64,000 bases of DNA from Typha latifolia (Eukaryota > Streptophyta > Magnoliopsida > Poales > Typhaceae): positions 5,969,808 to 6,033,807 of the forward strand of contig CM034110.1 in the NCBI GenBank assembly GCA_019914945.1. The letters are read 5' to 3'. The translations under genes were made by a program, and so were the position numbers. Below, piece after piece: positions 11,230 through 23,344 of this stretch (positions within the stretch are counted from its first letter, which is position 1; each line of letters opens with the position of its first letter). The notes below the pieces were generated by a model. The model was not told the DNA's origin and ran no database searches. It was given only the letters and a program-made list of their open reading frames with translations.

Positions 11230-11531
11230 GAAGATGGTGCTGTTATTTTGGTACATTCTACAGATCTAAGTGCTTGCTTTGTTACAATTAACTTTAGTTC
11301 AGATCAAGGTTCAATTTTGCGAGTTGCACCTTGATTCGTGACGGTCTTGTATCCCGAGAACAAATTGCCTTCGTAATTTCCAATCGCAACAAGTGGATGG
11401 CAAATTTGTTCAAGAGATAGATTTACCTTCGCCTGACCGTTGCAAGTGCCTAGCCATTTGTTTTTCATTAATCTCCACTTTTAATTTCCTCCGACAATTC
11501 TTGAACAAATTTATTGACTAAGTGATTTCAA

Positions 11532-14500
11532 ATGGCTGCTTCAAATGCTGCACTTTCATCTATGTTGCCACATGACAAACTTGATCGCTTTGATGGAAAT
11601 AACTATAAGCGATGGAAGGAGAAAATTGAGTTTGTCATTACGGTGATGAAGACTCGTTATGTAATAAAAAAGGAGTGTCCAGTCTTGACCGAGAAGTCTA
11701 CTGTAGAAGAAAAAGTCGCAAAGCAAAAATGGGATAAGGACAATGTTTTGTGCCGTGGTACTATTCTTGGGTCCCTCACTAACCATCTATTTGATATGTA
11801 CTCTCATATGAAGACCGCAAAGGAGATTTGGATAGCCTTGGAGAATAAATACAAAACAGAAGACTCTGGTAACAAAAGCTATCTTATATCCAATTACTTT
11901 GATTTTAAAATGGTTGACAATAAGCCTATTCTTTCTCAAGTCCATGATTTACAGCTTATTGTACAACAAATGATTTCTGAAGGCATTTCTATAGAGGAGA
12001 AACTTCAAGTTGGTGCTATCATCGCCAAATTACCTCCAAGTTGGAAAGACTACCGCAAGTCTCTTAAGAGAAAGGGTGATAATTTCACTCTTGAAGCTCT
12101 TCAACGACAACTCAGAATTGAGGAAGAGTCAAGACTTCGTGATAATGCCGAGGAAACTGCAGAAATGACAAAAGTTGCCCATGTTGTTGAAATAGACAAC
12201 AAGAAAGGGAAGAAATCCCAATTAGATAATCCTTCTAGTGAGAAGAAGAATGGCAACAAAAAGAATATAATATGTCATTACTGTAAGAAGAAGGGACACT
12301 ACAAAAATGAGTGTCGCATTCTTAAGAAAAAGCAACAGCAATCCAACAAAGTTGAAGAAAATCTTATTGCTGTTATATCCGAGGCAAATTTGGTAGTATC
12401 TAAAACTGATTGGTGGGTGGATACAGGTGCGACTCGTCATATTTGTGGAGAGAGAAATCTTTTCAAGAAATATGAACTTGTAAATGACGATGTTTCGCTT
12501 TATATGGGTAACTCTTCCTCTACTAAAGTAATTGGAAAGGGTTTAGTGGAACTGAAGTTCACATCGGGAAAAACTCTTACTCTACTTGATGTTTACCATG
12601 CTCCCGAGATTCGAAAGAATCTTGTTTCAGGCGGTTTGCTTTCTAAGCATGGTTATAAGCTTGTGTTTGAATCGGATAAATTTGTACTAACTAAGAAAAG
12701 CTTATTTGTCGGCAAAGGATATGCCGAAGATTGTATGTTTAAACTAAATTTAGTAAAGAATGATACTTCTGTTTATTTTGTTGACTCTTTGTCTTTATGG
12801 CATGCTAGATTAGGTCATGTGAATTTTGATTCAGTTAAAAGAATGGTTAAATTGGATTTACTTCCTTCAAATTTACAAAATGATAGAAATAAATGTGAAA
12901 CTTGTGTTAAAACCAAGTTAACTAGAAAACCATTTCATAGTGTAAATAGAGTTTCTACAACTCTACTTGAATTGATACACTCTGATGTTTGTGACTTGAA
13001 TCATAAACTCACGAGAGGTGGTAAAAGATATTTTATTACCTTCATTGATGACCTTTCTAAGTTTGCATATGTTTATTTATTAAGGACAAAAGATGAAGCA
13101 CTTAGTAAGTTTAAATTATACAAATCTGAAGTTGAGAATCTCCTTGGTGGTAAAATAAAAATGCTTAGAAGTGATAGAGGAGGTGAATACTTTAACAATG
13201 ATTTTGATGCATTTTGTGAAAATAATGGTATAGTACATCAAAGAACTGCTCCATATACACCACAACAAAATAGTGTGGCTGAAAGGAAAATTAGAACTCT
13301 ATTGGATATGGTTAATGCAATGCTTGACCATTCTTATCTTCCGGACAATCTTTGGGGTGAAGCAATCCTAACGGCTGCACATATTCTTAATAGAATACCT
13401 TCTAAAAGGAATGTATCTCCTTATGAGTTATGGTTTAATCAAAAACCTAACTTAGGATATTTAAAATTGTGGGGGTGTCTAGCTTATGTTAGATTATCCG
13501 ATCTGAAAAGATCGAAGTTGGGGCCAAGAACTTCTAAATGTGCTTTTATTGGTTATGCATCTAATAGCAAAGCATATCGTTTTCTAGAGATAAATACAAG
13601 CGTTGTGATTGAATCTAGGGATGCTGAATTCTTTGAGGATAAAACCTTTAAAGAATCTAAATCTCTAGAATTTGATTTTAATAATCAAGAAAAATCTCTA
13701 GATCATGATTCTTCTAAAAATTCTTTTGAAGATGTGGAAATTAGAAAATCCAAAAGAATTAGAAAAGAATCGAATTTTGGTCCAGATTTTGTGACTTACC
13801 TTGTGGAAGGGACTTCAAATTCTATTTTGAATGAATTTTGTTTTTGTTTTAATATGGAGAGTGATCCTTCTAGCTTTGATGAAGCAATGAAATCAAGAGA
13901 TGCCATTTTTTGGAAAGAAGCTATCAATGATGAAATGGAGTCCATTTTGTCTAATAATACTTGGACTTTGGTAGACTTACCTTCAGGATCTAAACCTATT
14001 GGATGTAAATGGATATTTAAGCGAAAGCTTAAATCTGATGGATCTATTGATAAGTATAAGGCTAGATTGGTAGCCAAAGGGTTTAGACAATCTAAAGGCA
14101 TTGATTATTTTGATACCTATGCCCCCGTGGCTAGGATATCTTCGATTAGAATATTGATTTTATTATCGTCAATATATAACTTCAAAATTCATCAAATGGA
14201 TGTGAAAACAGCATTTTTGAATGGTTATTTGGATGAAGAAGTTTATATGGATCAACCAGAAGGTTTCATTTTACAAGGCCAAGAAAATAAAGTATGCAAA
14301 TTGGTTAGATCATTATATGGTCTAAAACAAGCCCCTAAATAATGGCATGAGAGATTTGACAATGTTTTGCTTTCTAATAGATTTCGGTCAAATGAGGTGG
14401 ACAAATGCATCTATTATAAGATGATTGATAATGACATTGTGAGCATATGCTTATACGTGGATGATATGCTTATTTTTAGCAAGAGTGACTTATGTATTAA

Positions 14501-15404
14501 TATGACTAAAAATTTCTTATCATCTTACTTTGATATGAAAGATTTGGGTATTGCAAATACTATTCTTGGTATGAAAATACACAGAATCGAAAACTCTCTT
14601 GCATTATCACAAAGTCATTATATTGAGAAAATTCTAAAGAAATTTTCTCATTTGTTTGATAAAATTTCAAGAGTTCCTTATAATCCAAACTTAAAGCTTG
14701 ATATTGATAAAAATCGACGTGTATCACAACTTGAATACTCAAGGGTTATTGGAAGTTTAATGTATGCAATACATTGCACACGTCCAGATATTGCTTTTGC
14801 CGTAGGCAAATTGAGTCGATATACTAGTTATCCTAATTATGAACATTGGAAAGCAATATCCATTGTATTAGGATATTTGGAAGGAACGAAATCGTTTGCA
14901 CTATACTATGGAGGAAATCCATCTGTTATTGAAGGGTATAGTGATGCAAACTGGAACTGTGTAAATGATGGTTCTAAATCTACGAGTGGGTGGATTTTCA
15001 CTCTTGGTGGTGCTGCTATTTCTTGGGGATCCAAAAGGCAGACTTGTATAACTCATTCTACCATGGAGTCTGAGTTAGTGGCTTTGGGAGCAGCAGGCAA
15101 AGAAGCTGAGTGGTTGAAAGATTTTTTAATTGATTTGCCAATGTGGCCAAATCCAATGCCTCCTATTTCAATTCATTGTGATAGTCAAGCCACTTTGTCA
15201 CGGGTATATAGCAAATCATATAATGGAAAGTCGAGACATATACGTCTTAGACATAATTCTGTGAGACAGCTATTAGAAGATGAAGTAATTACCGTGGATT
15301 ACATTCGATCGTGCACAAATTTAGCGGATCCTTTGACTAAAGGCCTTAACAAGGATCTAATTAGAAAAACATCTTGTGAGATGGGTCTAAGACCAGTTGA
15401 ATAA
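11532..15404 (+). pseudogene. copia gag-pol polyprotein, interrupted by one in-frame TAA
   Basis: The first open part (11532-14342, 936 codons) begins MAASNAALSSMLPHDKLDRF. It carries a CCHC knuckle CHYCKKKGHYKNEC at about residues 247-260, protease DTGATRHIC near 296, integrase residues in HSDVCDL (about 482) and SDRGGEY (about 547) followed by PYTPQQNSVAERK, and the first reverse transcriptase blocks (FLNGYLDEEVYMDQPEGF and YGLKQAP). A TAA at 14340-14342 stops the frame inside the very conserved block after YGLKQAP, where the family normally has glutamine. The same frame continues to 15404 with YVDDM (about 14454), YSDANW (about 14940) and the RNase H block ending at TKGL. No frameshift is seen. 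The element is therefore probably not autonomous, or depends on readthrough. Confidence 0.95.
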
Positions 15405-15950
15405 TATCACCAAAAGATGGCAACCCTATCTAAACCATGGATTTCCATGCTCTAGGTTCAAAGGGAAAAACAAATCTGGAGGGTGATGATATAGCACACT
15501 ATTTGGACCTACTCAGAAATTATTTGGTAAGTGCTATGTTCCTGTAATGAACATGTGAGGTTGAGTTAAACTCTTAATGGGTTTGTATAATAGGTGTATT
15601 TAATCTACATGAGCATCTAGAAGAACTCTACATATGTGAGTGCGAAGTCAGGCCGCTTATGTCGGAGTTTGGTCAACTCCTAGCACACTCATGAAGTCGG
15701 GATCAGCGTATGGCCATTAATGCGCGGCTGGAAGAACATTGAGATTCTGATAAAGACATGTGTGAATTCTCCGGTTGTGTCATAAAGTTTGTTAATTCAA
15801 GGACTTTATGTCTATTAACATTCTGATATAATTTTGAGAATTTTACACTACGTGAAAATTCAAACCATACGGTATTTTCACTTATGTATCAATATCTTTG
15901 TGTAACAACAAGCATATTTGAAATCAAAATTATTGTTATTTATTTTAAAA

Positions 15951-15962
15951 TAAGTGGGGCAT
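15951..15962 (+). promoter_or_regulatory. Polypurine tract of the younger copia element
   Basis: aagtggggcat immediately before the 3' LTR TGTTAG. It is the expected position of the plus-strand DNA primer, though short and ended by cat. Confidence 0.6.
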
Positions 15963-16534
15963 TGTTAGAAATATTAATATTTCTATAGTGTTATTTTAAA
16001 ATAAATAATTTTGTGAATAAATATTTTGATTAGACACTTTTTCATAATTATAACTATTTGTTAGTTATTTAACTTCCATAACTACTTTTTAGTTATCTAA
16101 CTACTTTCTAGTTATCTAACTACTTTCTAGTTATCTAACTACTTTCTAGTTATCTAACTACTTTTTAGTTATCTAACTACTTTTTAGTTATATAACTAGC
16201 ATAACTATTTTTTAGTTATATAACTACTCGCACCTTTTAGTTAGTGTCCTTTTATTTTCTATAAATAGAAGATGGTGCTGTTATTTTGGTACATTCTACA
16301 TATCTAAGTGCTTGCTTTGTTACAATTAACTCTAGTTCAGATCAATGTTCAATTTTGCGAGTTGCACATTGATTCGTGACGGTCTTGTATCCTGAGAACA
16401 AATTACCTTCGTAATTTTCAATCGCAACAAGTGGACGGCAAATTTGTTCAAGAGATAGATTTACCTTCGCCTGACCGTTGCAAGTGCCTAGCCATTTGTT
16501 TTTCATTAATCTCCACTTTTAATTTCCTCCGACA
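15963..16534 (+). repeat. 3' LTR of the younger copia element
   Basis: 572 bp, same ends as the 5' LTR. Differences by eye are about ten point changes and one additional 19-bp unit. Two of the changes lie in opposite arms of the same hairpin (16341-16348 and 16366-16373) and keep the pairing. Followed by the GAATA duplication. Confidence 0.95.
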
Positions 16535-16539
16535 GAATA
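16535..16539. repeat. Target site duplication, right (GAATA)
   Basis: Copy of 10939-10943 directly after the 3' LTR; confirms one transposition event with both ends intact. Confidence 0.95.
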
Positions 16540-17063
16540 ATCATCTACTCATTATAAAGAAAAGATCCTATTATAAATAAAGCAAGGGAACAACCCAAAA
16601 CCAACAAAAACTAGTTGGCAAATAACACAAGATAATGCCAGCATAACAGGATAGCAAGATGTAAGTCATCACTGGCTAACAAATGGCGAGTTGACCTTTA
16701 TTGACTAATGAAGAAACTGGATGAAAAAAAACACTCATAACATTGTTATATTATGTAAACTCGGCTTGCAGGCACAGTAGAAGATCTAGCGGCTGGGATT
16801 GGATACCCAGAGATGCTTCACAAATGTCTTAACAAGTGAGGGACCTTATACTACAAAGTTCAGTGAGATGTGCAGTTAAACAAACTTTTGTCAAGCATAC
16901 AACAAAATATACATTGATGCATCTTATTTGTGGATGCATAGCAACCAGTCTATCCAGTTCATCTTCAACGAGTATTAAAAAAAAACTTAACATGTTTATG
17001 CTACAACATTTGTAATTTGTGGCTTGTGTACAATCTTAACTAAAGAGATAAGACAATCAATAC
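16540..17063. other. Intergenic, nothing recognised
   Basis: AT-rich DNA between two retroelements. I see no coding frame, RNA gene or repeat here, and I could not recognise it as a continuation of the older copia element. Confidence 0.5.
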
Positions 17064-17192
17064 TGTTAGTGTATATATAATCTCATATTATACCTGAGGG
17101 ATTACCTACCCCATGTATATATACATGTATTTATACTTATTCTTAATGAGAAAGACCCAGAATTCTTCCTCTCATTACATGGTATCAGAGCC
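17064..17192 (+). mobile_element. Short LTR (116 bp) with tRNA primer site; truncated or TRIM-type retroelement
   Basis: The LTR runs 17064-17179 from TGTTAG to ATTACA and contains the palindromic atgtatatatacat. It is followed without a gap by tggtatcagagcc (17180-17192), a perfect initiator-Met-tRNA primer site. A GC-rich leader with short frames follows to about 17700. I found no second LTR nearby, so this is a 5' remnant. The LTR length fits TRIM or small copia elements. Confidence 0.7.
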
Positions 17193-18159
17193 AACGTAGG
17201 GCTTTGCTCTTTCGCTGACATTTTTGTCTTCCTGAGAGCAAAAGCAAGAGCAAGATGGCATTGACGAGTTGCCTTCCCCTTCGGGAGCAGTGGCAGCCGG
17301 GGAGAGCGACAACATCAGCCTCAGCGCTGTCGGGCCTGGAGCCAGAGCCAGCACTCCTCCGAATAGCTCACTCAGAAGTAGGAAGTTGTCAATGATCCCA
17401 GTCATTGCAGGCCGTCATTAAAGCAGCGGTACTCAACCTCGGACACCGTCGAAGAGGCGAAGAGGCGTCTCTCCGAAACTCGACAACGAAGCATCCCTAT
17501 ATTGGCAAAACCCCTTCCGTTGGTCAAATCCATCTTCGTCGTGCTTGAATAGCTAGCTTCCCGACCACTCGCCAACGAGCTTAGGAAGAGATCGCCAACT
17601 CCCATGGTTGTTGTATTTGATGTAGTCGACGAGAATGTCGTCGTCTGCCGTCGTCCACGAACCTTTCTTTAACCCTTGCTTGTCACAGCAAGGAAGGGGC
17701 TTGGAAAGAGATTGTGCTATCATGCTGTCTTCCCCCTTCCTCTCCTCGCTCGTTTGATTCCTCGTCTTTTTTCTTCCTATTTTTGCTACTTCTATTTGCT
17801 GCTGCTTCTTCTGTTTGTTGTTGCTTTGCTTGAATATGCTACTCGTGCTCTCTTTTTTCTCCCAATTGATAATCTTGATCCAGCCGTGATTACCTTCCTT
17901 CTTTCTTTGATCTCATGCTCGTGACGGTAGCTTGTTGATCATAATAGACAATAGTCTGCCAAGTGCACTTGAGGTCATGGTATCTTCGGTCATCTCGAAA
18001 TCTATTTGAAAATGATAAATATAAGTTATTTCAAGGGTAAAATTTGAAATCTATTTGAATTCAAAATAAGTTTTTTTTTTATTTTCTCTCTCTATTCTGG
18101 AGTGAATTTAGTTCGAGATAAATAGTGTTTAGTTAAGGGTTTCTAACTAAGACTTATTT
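17193..18159. other. GC-richer interior of the short-LTR element, then AT-rich DNA
   Basis: 17193 to about 17700 is GC-rich compared with its surroundings and begins with a retroelement leader. Short open frames on both strands carry no domain I can name. It may be retroelement interior or captured gene sequence. After about 17950 the DNA is AT-rich and featureless. Confidence 0.4.
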
Positions 18160-18306
18160 TATAGACTTACATGACTTAATTGGATTTGTCTTAGAAACTT
18201 ACATGACTTAATTAGATATATCTTATAAGCTTATATAACTTAATTAGACTTATCATTTAAGACTTACATGACTTAACTAGACTTGCCTTAAGGGCTTACA
18301 TAAGAG
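18160..18306. repeat. 32-bp degenerate tandem repeat
   Basis: The motif cttacatgacttaatt recurs at about 18166, 18198, 18230 (degenerate), 18263 and 18294 (partial), a period of 31-33 bp. No coding potential. Confidence 0.65.
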
Positions 18307-21300
18307 ATAAGTATAAATCAACTAAAATATAAATAAACTTCGATCCATCAAGCCCAATATCAGCATGAAGCAATCCGATCTAATTCGATTCATATCAATC
18401 CACCATATCTTCTGTTGCTCTCAAACTATATGTCCTCGATTTTTGTATAGGTCTCATCTGCCACAGGGAAGAGAGCCCCATATTAAATTCTGTTATAGGG
18501 CCCACTTGTTCAAGCCATAGTCTGCCTTAGCCGCAGGTGGCTCAGGCCAAATCCTAGCTATAAGTGGTCAGAGCTAGGGTCTTGGTGAATGCGGTTTAGG
18601 TTATGACTCGGGTGCGAGTGATCTAAGGAAGGGGTTGATAGTGGTGGCACCATTTATTTTCCACTATAGTTGAGAAAGACGCTTAGGAACCATTGGTGGG
18701 GAATGCTCCGGCATTGTTGCGGCAAAGGGTTCGGCTTGCAAGGATGGAGGGTGGTCCTCTTCGACCAAAGGAAGGATGGTTGACACGATTTGGATGGTCT
18801 TTACGGTTGGTGCTTGAAGGTGGAGGTGGCGGTTGTTGCACGATGGTCAGCAGCTATGGCAGTGCAATGTAGTGGTGGGTGACTCGTAGAGCCTCTACAA
18901 AAACCTAGAACAAAGTTTGCATCTCCTTCAAGCTCTCTTTCAAATTAGCCAAAAGTTCTTTGAATAGCATTTTCACCCACGCTAGTGGCCTATGGTAGAA
19001 TCACCTTCCTACATGAAGCACCTCAAACTCTATTGGGATGTGTCATGATTTAGTCTCCCCAATGTATGGGCTCCATAAGAAAAACTCGACCCACCTTTTC
19101 TTTCGTAGCATTCACCCAACAGACCAATGTGATGGTCCTTTGGAACATTTAGTTTTACTATAACATCATTGTATTACCAAAATGCCTCGAGTTTCGCTCG
19201 CTTACCCCATTTGTTAGGATCCCCCTCTCAGTGGGTTCGTGAAGTTAATAATATTGACAACTCATTCTCAAGTCCCGAATGAGTCTGATGGATCTGGTTT
19301 CATCTTATAAAACCCGTCAAGCTCCCGAATCATAGCCGACAATAGTTTCTACTATTTCTCCTCCATCCTAATTGTCAAATTCATTGCTTTCCATGAAGCT
19401 CTCATTTTCATCAGCCATCAAGGCAGGCATCTCTCACCTTATCGTGGAGCTTGACTCCTTGCTGCTCGTCAATATTCTCAAGTACATCCATGTTGCAGTA
19501 TGGTCTACCGCACCTCTAGCAAATTATTCTATTGGATAGCTTACAAATTCAGGTCTAATTATAGGTTTTTGATTATACTTGGAAAAGGGCTTTCCCCACT
19601 CCTCTTGTGCAATTTGTTTTTATTGATGTTAACAGTTCTTTTTGTGCCTGTCATAATTAATTAATGCAAAATAATTTTCCTTAGAAAATGATGTAATTGT
19701 GTATGATAGATCAATACAATAAAAATAGCATAGATAGTGACCACTAAGTCTTTATTGGAAGTTACATTTTGGCAGCAATGGATGTATGACTTTGAATTAT
19801 ACAAGAATCATGTAGAATAAGCTTGAAAATAATAGCTTCAAGCCTTTGATGGAAGTTGCATGTTTTTCTTATCTATGATACAATGTATTTATGTATTAAG
19901 AAGAAATTTAGAGACCAATTGCCAACCCTAAAGAAAGATTTGTTATTCATATTCATCCAAGGTGCTTCCTACCACTTGATTTGTATTTGATATAACCTTT
20001 TAGGATTTGACACATTCTTATCCAAAAAGACTCATCATATGAACAAAATCTTAAACCAAAATTACTAATTAAATCCTTTGGAACTCTTTTCCATTTCTCT
20101 TTTACCTTCTTCTTTCTTTTAAATTTTTTATTTTTTCTTCCCACATATATAATTTATTCCCCTCTATTTATGGAGCTCCTTCTAATGCAACTTCTAACGG
20201 ATGCTCCATTTAATTAAAAGATAAAATTCTCCTAAATTTAAAGTAGAGTGTTATATATAAATTTTCCTAAAATTAAAAGATAAAATTAATTATTCCAAGG
20301 AATTTAATAACGTATGTGGTCAAACTTAAATAAACGTTATAAAGAATGGAAATCTATCTCTAAATTTCTTCAGGCTTTGTTAAGACTTATGTTCATGATT
20401 AGAATATAATTAATTCAAATGCCACTGCAGGATCGCCAAATCTAAGATTAAGAAAGATTCTTAGCCAATCTATTATTAGTTTAGTGTCATAATTATGATC
20501 ACGTATTAGATCAAGGCATGCACGTTCTTCATAGCTAAGGATCCAATGCAACTATGGTTGGACTGGTGGGTTGAGTCAAAATCTACTCCTTTTTAAAATG
20601 GCCCAAGAGTATACCTCAATGTATGTGTATAAAAATTTGATACATTTCCTTCTTCATTTATTTATTTATTTTTCTTTTCTTTGGAAAATTAATGGAAAAC
20701 ACACCGTATGTTATTTTTATTATTGTTTATATTATATATTATGGGTATGTATCATTCGACCCCTACATTTTAAATTTAATCATCATAAATATCATAATAT
20801 TAGCTTTTTTTTAAGCTAAAAATAATTATATATATTAGCTAATTTATGTGTAAATAACCAAAATATCCTAGTACCAAATAAAAAAAAGGCATGACTCAGG
20901 GTGTATATACGAATATTAATTTTAAAAAATTTATTTAGGAGTTCATATAGGTACTTATTTCTTAGTTTAAAGGGTGTATATACGAATATTTTTCTTAGTT
21001 TAGACTGTATACAAGGGTAATAAAAAAAATTCAAAATTCTAAGTTAAATTATCTCTAAAAATTTATCATGGGACCAATTTAAGGATTATTAAGGATTATT
21101 TTACTTTTATTTTAGAGAAAAGAAGGAGAGAAAAATAAAAAATAACAAAAAAATTAACAGAAGAGTATATGCCTAAAAAAGATAGACTATAATTTAAGAG
21201 GTCTAAAATATAATTAACTTATTATAATTTTATAATTTAAAAATGGCAGTGCCACAGTTTTTCTTATATAATTATGCAAATTAGGAGGGGCCTACATGTA

Positions 21301-22217
21301 AAAATGCTGTAGACAGTACAGCGAATAATACGCAAGATTACAAGGACAAAACCCCAATTTTCCATTAACTTCCAATTTAACTACTGCTTCAGATTTAACT
21401 ACTGCATCAGCACGTGCGAGTAACCAGAATGTGATGAGTGAAAAGAATAGTAATTAAAATAATTTTAAAGAAGTAAAATTTATATATAGGACCCTAGAGA
21501 TATTTTATTTTTGAAATAATTGAAATGCCTTTAGTTTTAAAATGGCTAAAATATTGTTAATATGACTTAGTTGAGAGTGTTTTTGTTAAATTAACTCAGA
21601 GATTTAGTTAAATTTAACTAACTGATCTTGAATATTTTCTGCACGTATTTACAAAATTATAGGTCTCGATTTGTAAATAGTAAAAATATATGGTATAAAC
21701 TATAAATTTATTAAAACACAGGGTATTATACGCAAACTTTCCTCGAAAGAATTCAAATTACTATTTACCTCTATGATTTAACTCCATTTTATCTTATCTT
21801 CTTATATTTTAAACTTAACTAAATAACAAAATATAATTAAACTATATTTCTACGGAGGTAATTAAGCCTTTTTATATCCCAATTAATGGTTGACTAACAG
21901 TTAGGAGTTAAGTATTTGAGTTTGAAAGTATAAGATAAGTTAAAATTTTGGCCAAATTATAAGAGAGTAAATTATAATCTTTCTTAATGAAATCAACAGA
22001 CCATTGTCTTACTTTTGTGTTTATTTTTCATAATTAGTCATCACTTTTTCCATGACACATTATTTCTTCTACAAAGTCAATGCTAGCTAATCTTAAATCA
22101 TTACATTACCATCTTCATCTGGGGCTAGTAAAAAGATTTCACTAAAAGAAAAGGAGATTAAGTTCACTTTAATTTGTATAAATAGATATCCCTTTTGCTT
22201 TGTCATCTATAAAAATA
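18307..22217. other. Gene-poor AT-rich intergenic DNA
   Basis: No ORF above about 80 codons and no recognisable domain. 18350-19520 is less AT-rich and looks like very old retroelement debris. Near 20900-20990 the phrase gtgtatatacgaatatt occurs twice, 70 bp apart, suggesting a degenerate repeat. No RNA gene seen. Confidence 0.45.
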
Positions 22218-22226
22218 GCTAATATG

Positions 22227-22545
22227 GAGTTCTTAACCAAACTAGACCTCTTTTTAATTTTATTTTTATCGAAATAGACTATCTCTCAAAACTTATTATC
22301 AAATAGAATTAAATTTACCGTAGTCCTAATAAAAATGCTAATTAACGGCTGAAAGATTAAGTTAAAAATATTTATATACATAAAAAACTAAACTGATTAG
22401 TATTTTTACTTAGAGATAAAATAGTGATTAGTTCAACGTTTCTATTAGAACTGCAGTGAATTAGATCTCATTTGGTAATAAGTTTGAGAAATAGTCTATT
22501 TCAGTAAAAATAAATTAGAACATGGCCTAGTTTGATCAAAAACTC
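22227..22545. mobile_element. Mutator-like miniature inverted-repeat element (copy 1)
   Basis: 319 bp. The left end GAGTTCTTAACCAAACTAG and the reverse complement of the right end GAGTTTTTGATCAAACTAG match, and the inverted repeat extends about 90 bp inward, so the element folds on itself. It is flanked by a perfect 9-bp duplication GCTAATATG (22218-22226 and 22546-22554). Nine-base duplications with long inverted repeats are typical of Mutator-like elements. Confidence 0.85.
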
Positions 22546-23344
22546 GCTAATATGATTCTCAAAAGGGAATTCGATGATATTTCATATAGCAAAAGTTGTT
22601 ACATATTTTTGAAAATACTAAAAACACCCTCGTATGATTTAACAGAGCGGAGAAATATAAAATATGGAGTATGGGTGTAATAGTCATTTTACTTATATTT
22701 GCTTCGGCAATATTATTAATCCTTGCTCTGCAAAATAAATAAATAAATTTTAAATTTTCAAATCCCATAATTGCCCCTATATTCTTTTAAAAATATAAAA
22801 ATTATCACTAAATTATTTTGGCTCCATCAGAATTATTATGATAGTTATTTTTAAATATTCTCAATATATGGTTGTTAAATTTAGAAATGCATATAAATAA
22901 CTAAATTATAATATTGACTGACATTTTCTTTTCTGACAAAAATAATAAATATCGATGTTATGATTCTCTTTAACTATAAGTTATATTTAACTAAAGAAAA
23001 GATACTTGATAGCAATTATAATAATTTGAAGGTTATAATAATGTAAAACTCCCATTAATTAAATGAAAAATGTGGACCATAATTGAACCCAAACAATTCT
23101 AAGTTATTTCCTTGTAATTTGGATCCATTTGTGGGTGATGCACCAACCATGTCCATGGGTGTAAATCATGTTGACAAACATCAAACTAGACATAGTTGAA
23201 TAGTTTATTAGATTTGTAAACAAAAGAAAAGCATCATCTTATCACTAGCCAGTAAACAGTGCAGCAAACTGTTCCTTGTCCCCTGGATACTTTGCCCAGT
23301 GATCCAAGTTAAGTTATCTAAGAATGAGAAGAGCAATCACAAAC

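Larger units (their letters stand above)
10944..11496 (+). repeat. 5' LTR of the younger copia element
   Basis: 553 bp, TG...CA ends. It carries about five degenerate copies of a 19-bp unit (core actttctagttatcta) at about 11061-11160, then TATAAATA at 11222-11229 as the likely promoter. A hairpin-forming pair lies at 11303-11310 and 11328-11335, and a 14-base block at 11402-11415 is complementary to the sequence just behind the LTR. Confidence 0.95.
10944..16534 (+). mobile_element. Near-complete Ty1/copia LTR retrotransposon, nested at the end of the older one
   Basis: 5' LTR 10944-11496 (553 bp), 3' LTR 15963-16534 (572 bp), GAATA duplications on both sides, and one long gag-pol frame 11532-15404 broken by a single stop. 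The LTRs begin TGTTAG and end CGACA. By hand count they differ by about ten substitutions plus one 19-bp repeat unit, roughly 98 percent identical, so insertion is recent in evolutionary terms. Domain order gag, protease, integrase, reverse transcriptase, RNase H defines Ty1/copia. A purine-rich aagtgggg at about 15951-15958 lies just before the 3' LTR. No tRNA-type primer site follows the 5' LTR. Confidence 0.97.

Noticed and set aside
17300..17425. Weak resemblance of a frame after the short LTR (NSSLRSRKLSMIPVIA) to the N terminus of plant polyamine transporters
   Set aside because: Only about ten residues are similar and the conserved membrane segment does not follow; too weak to call gene capture.
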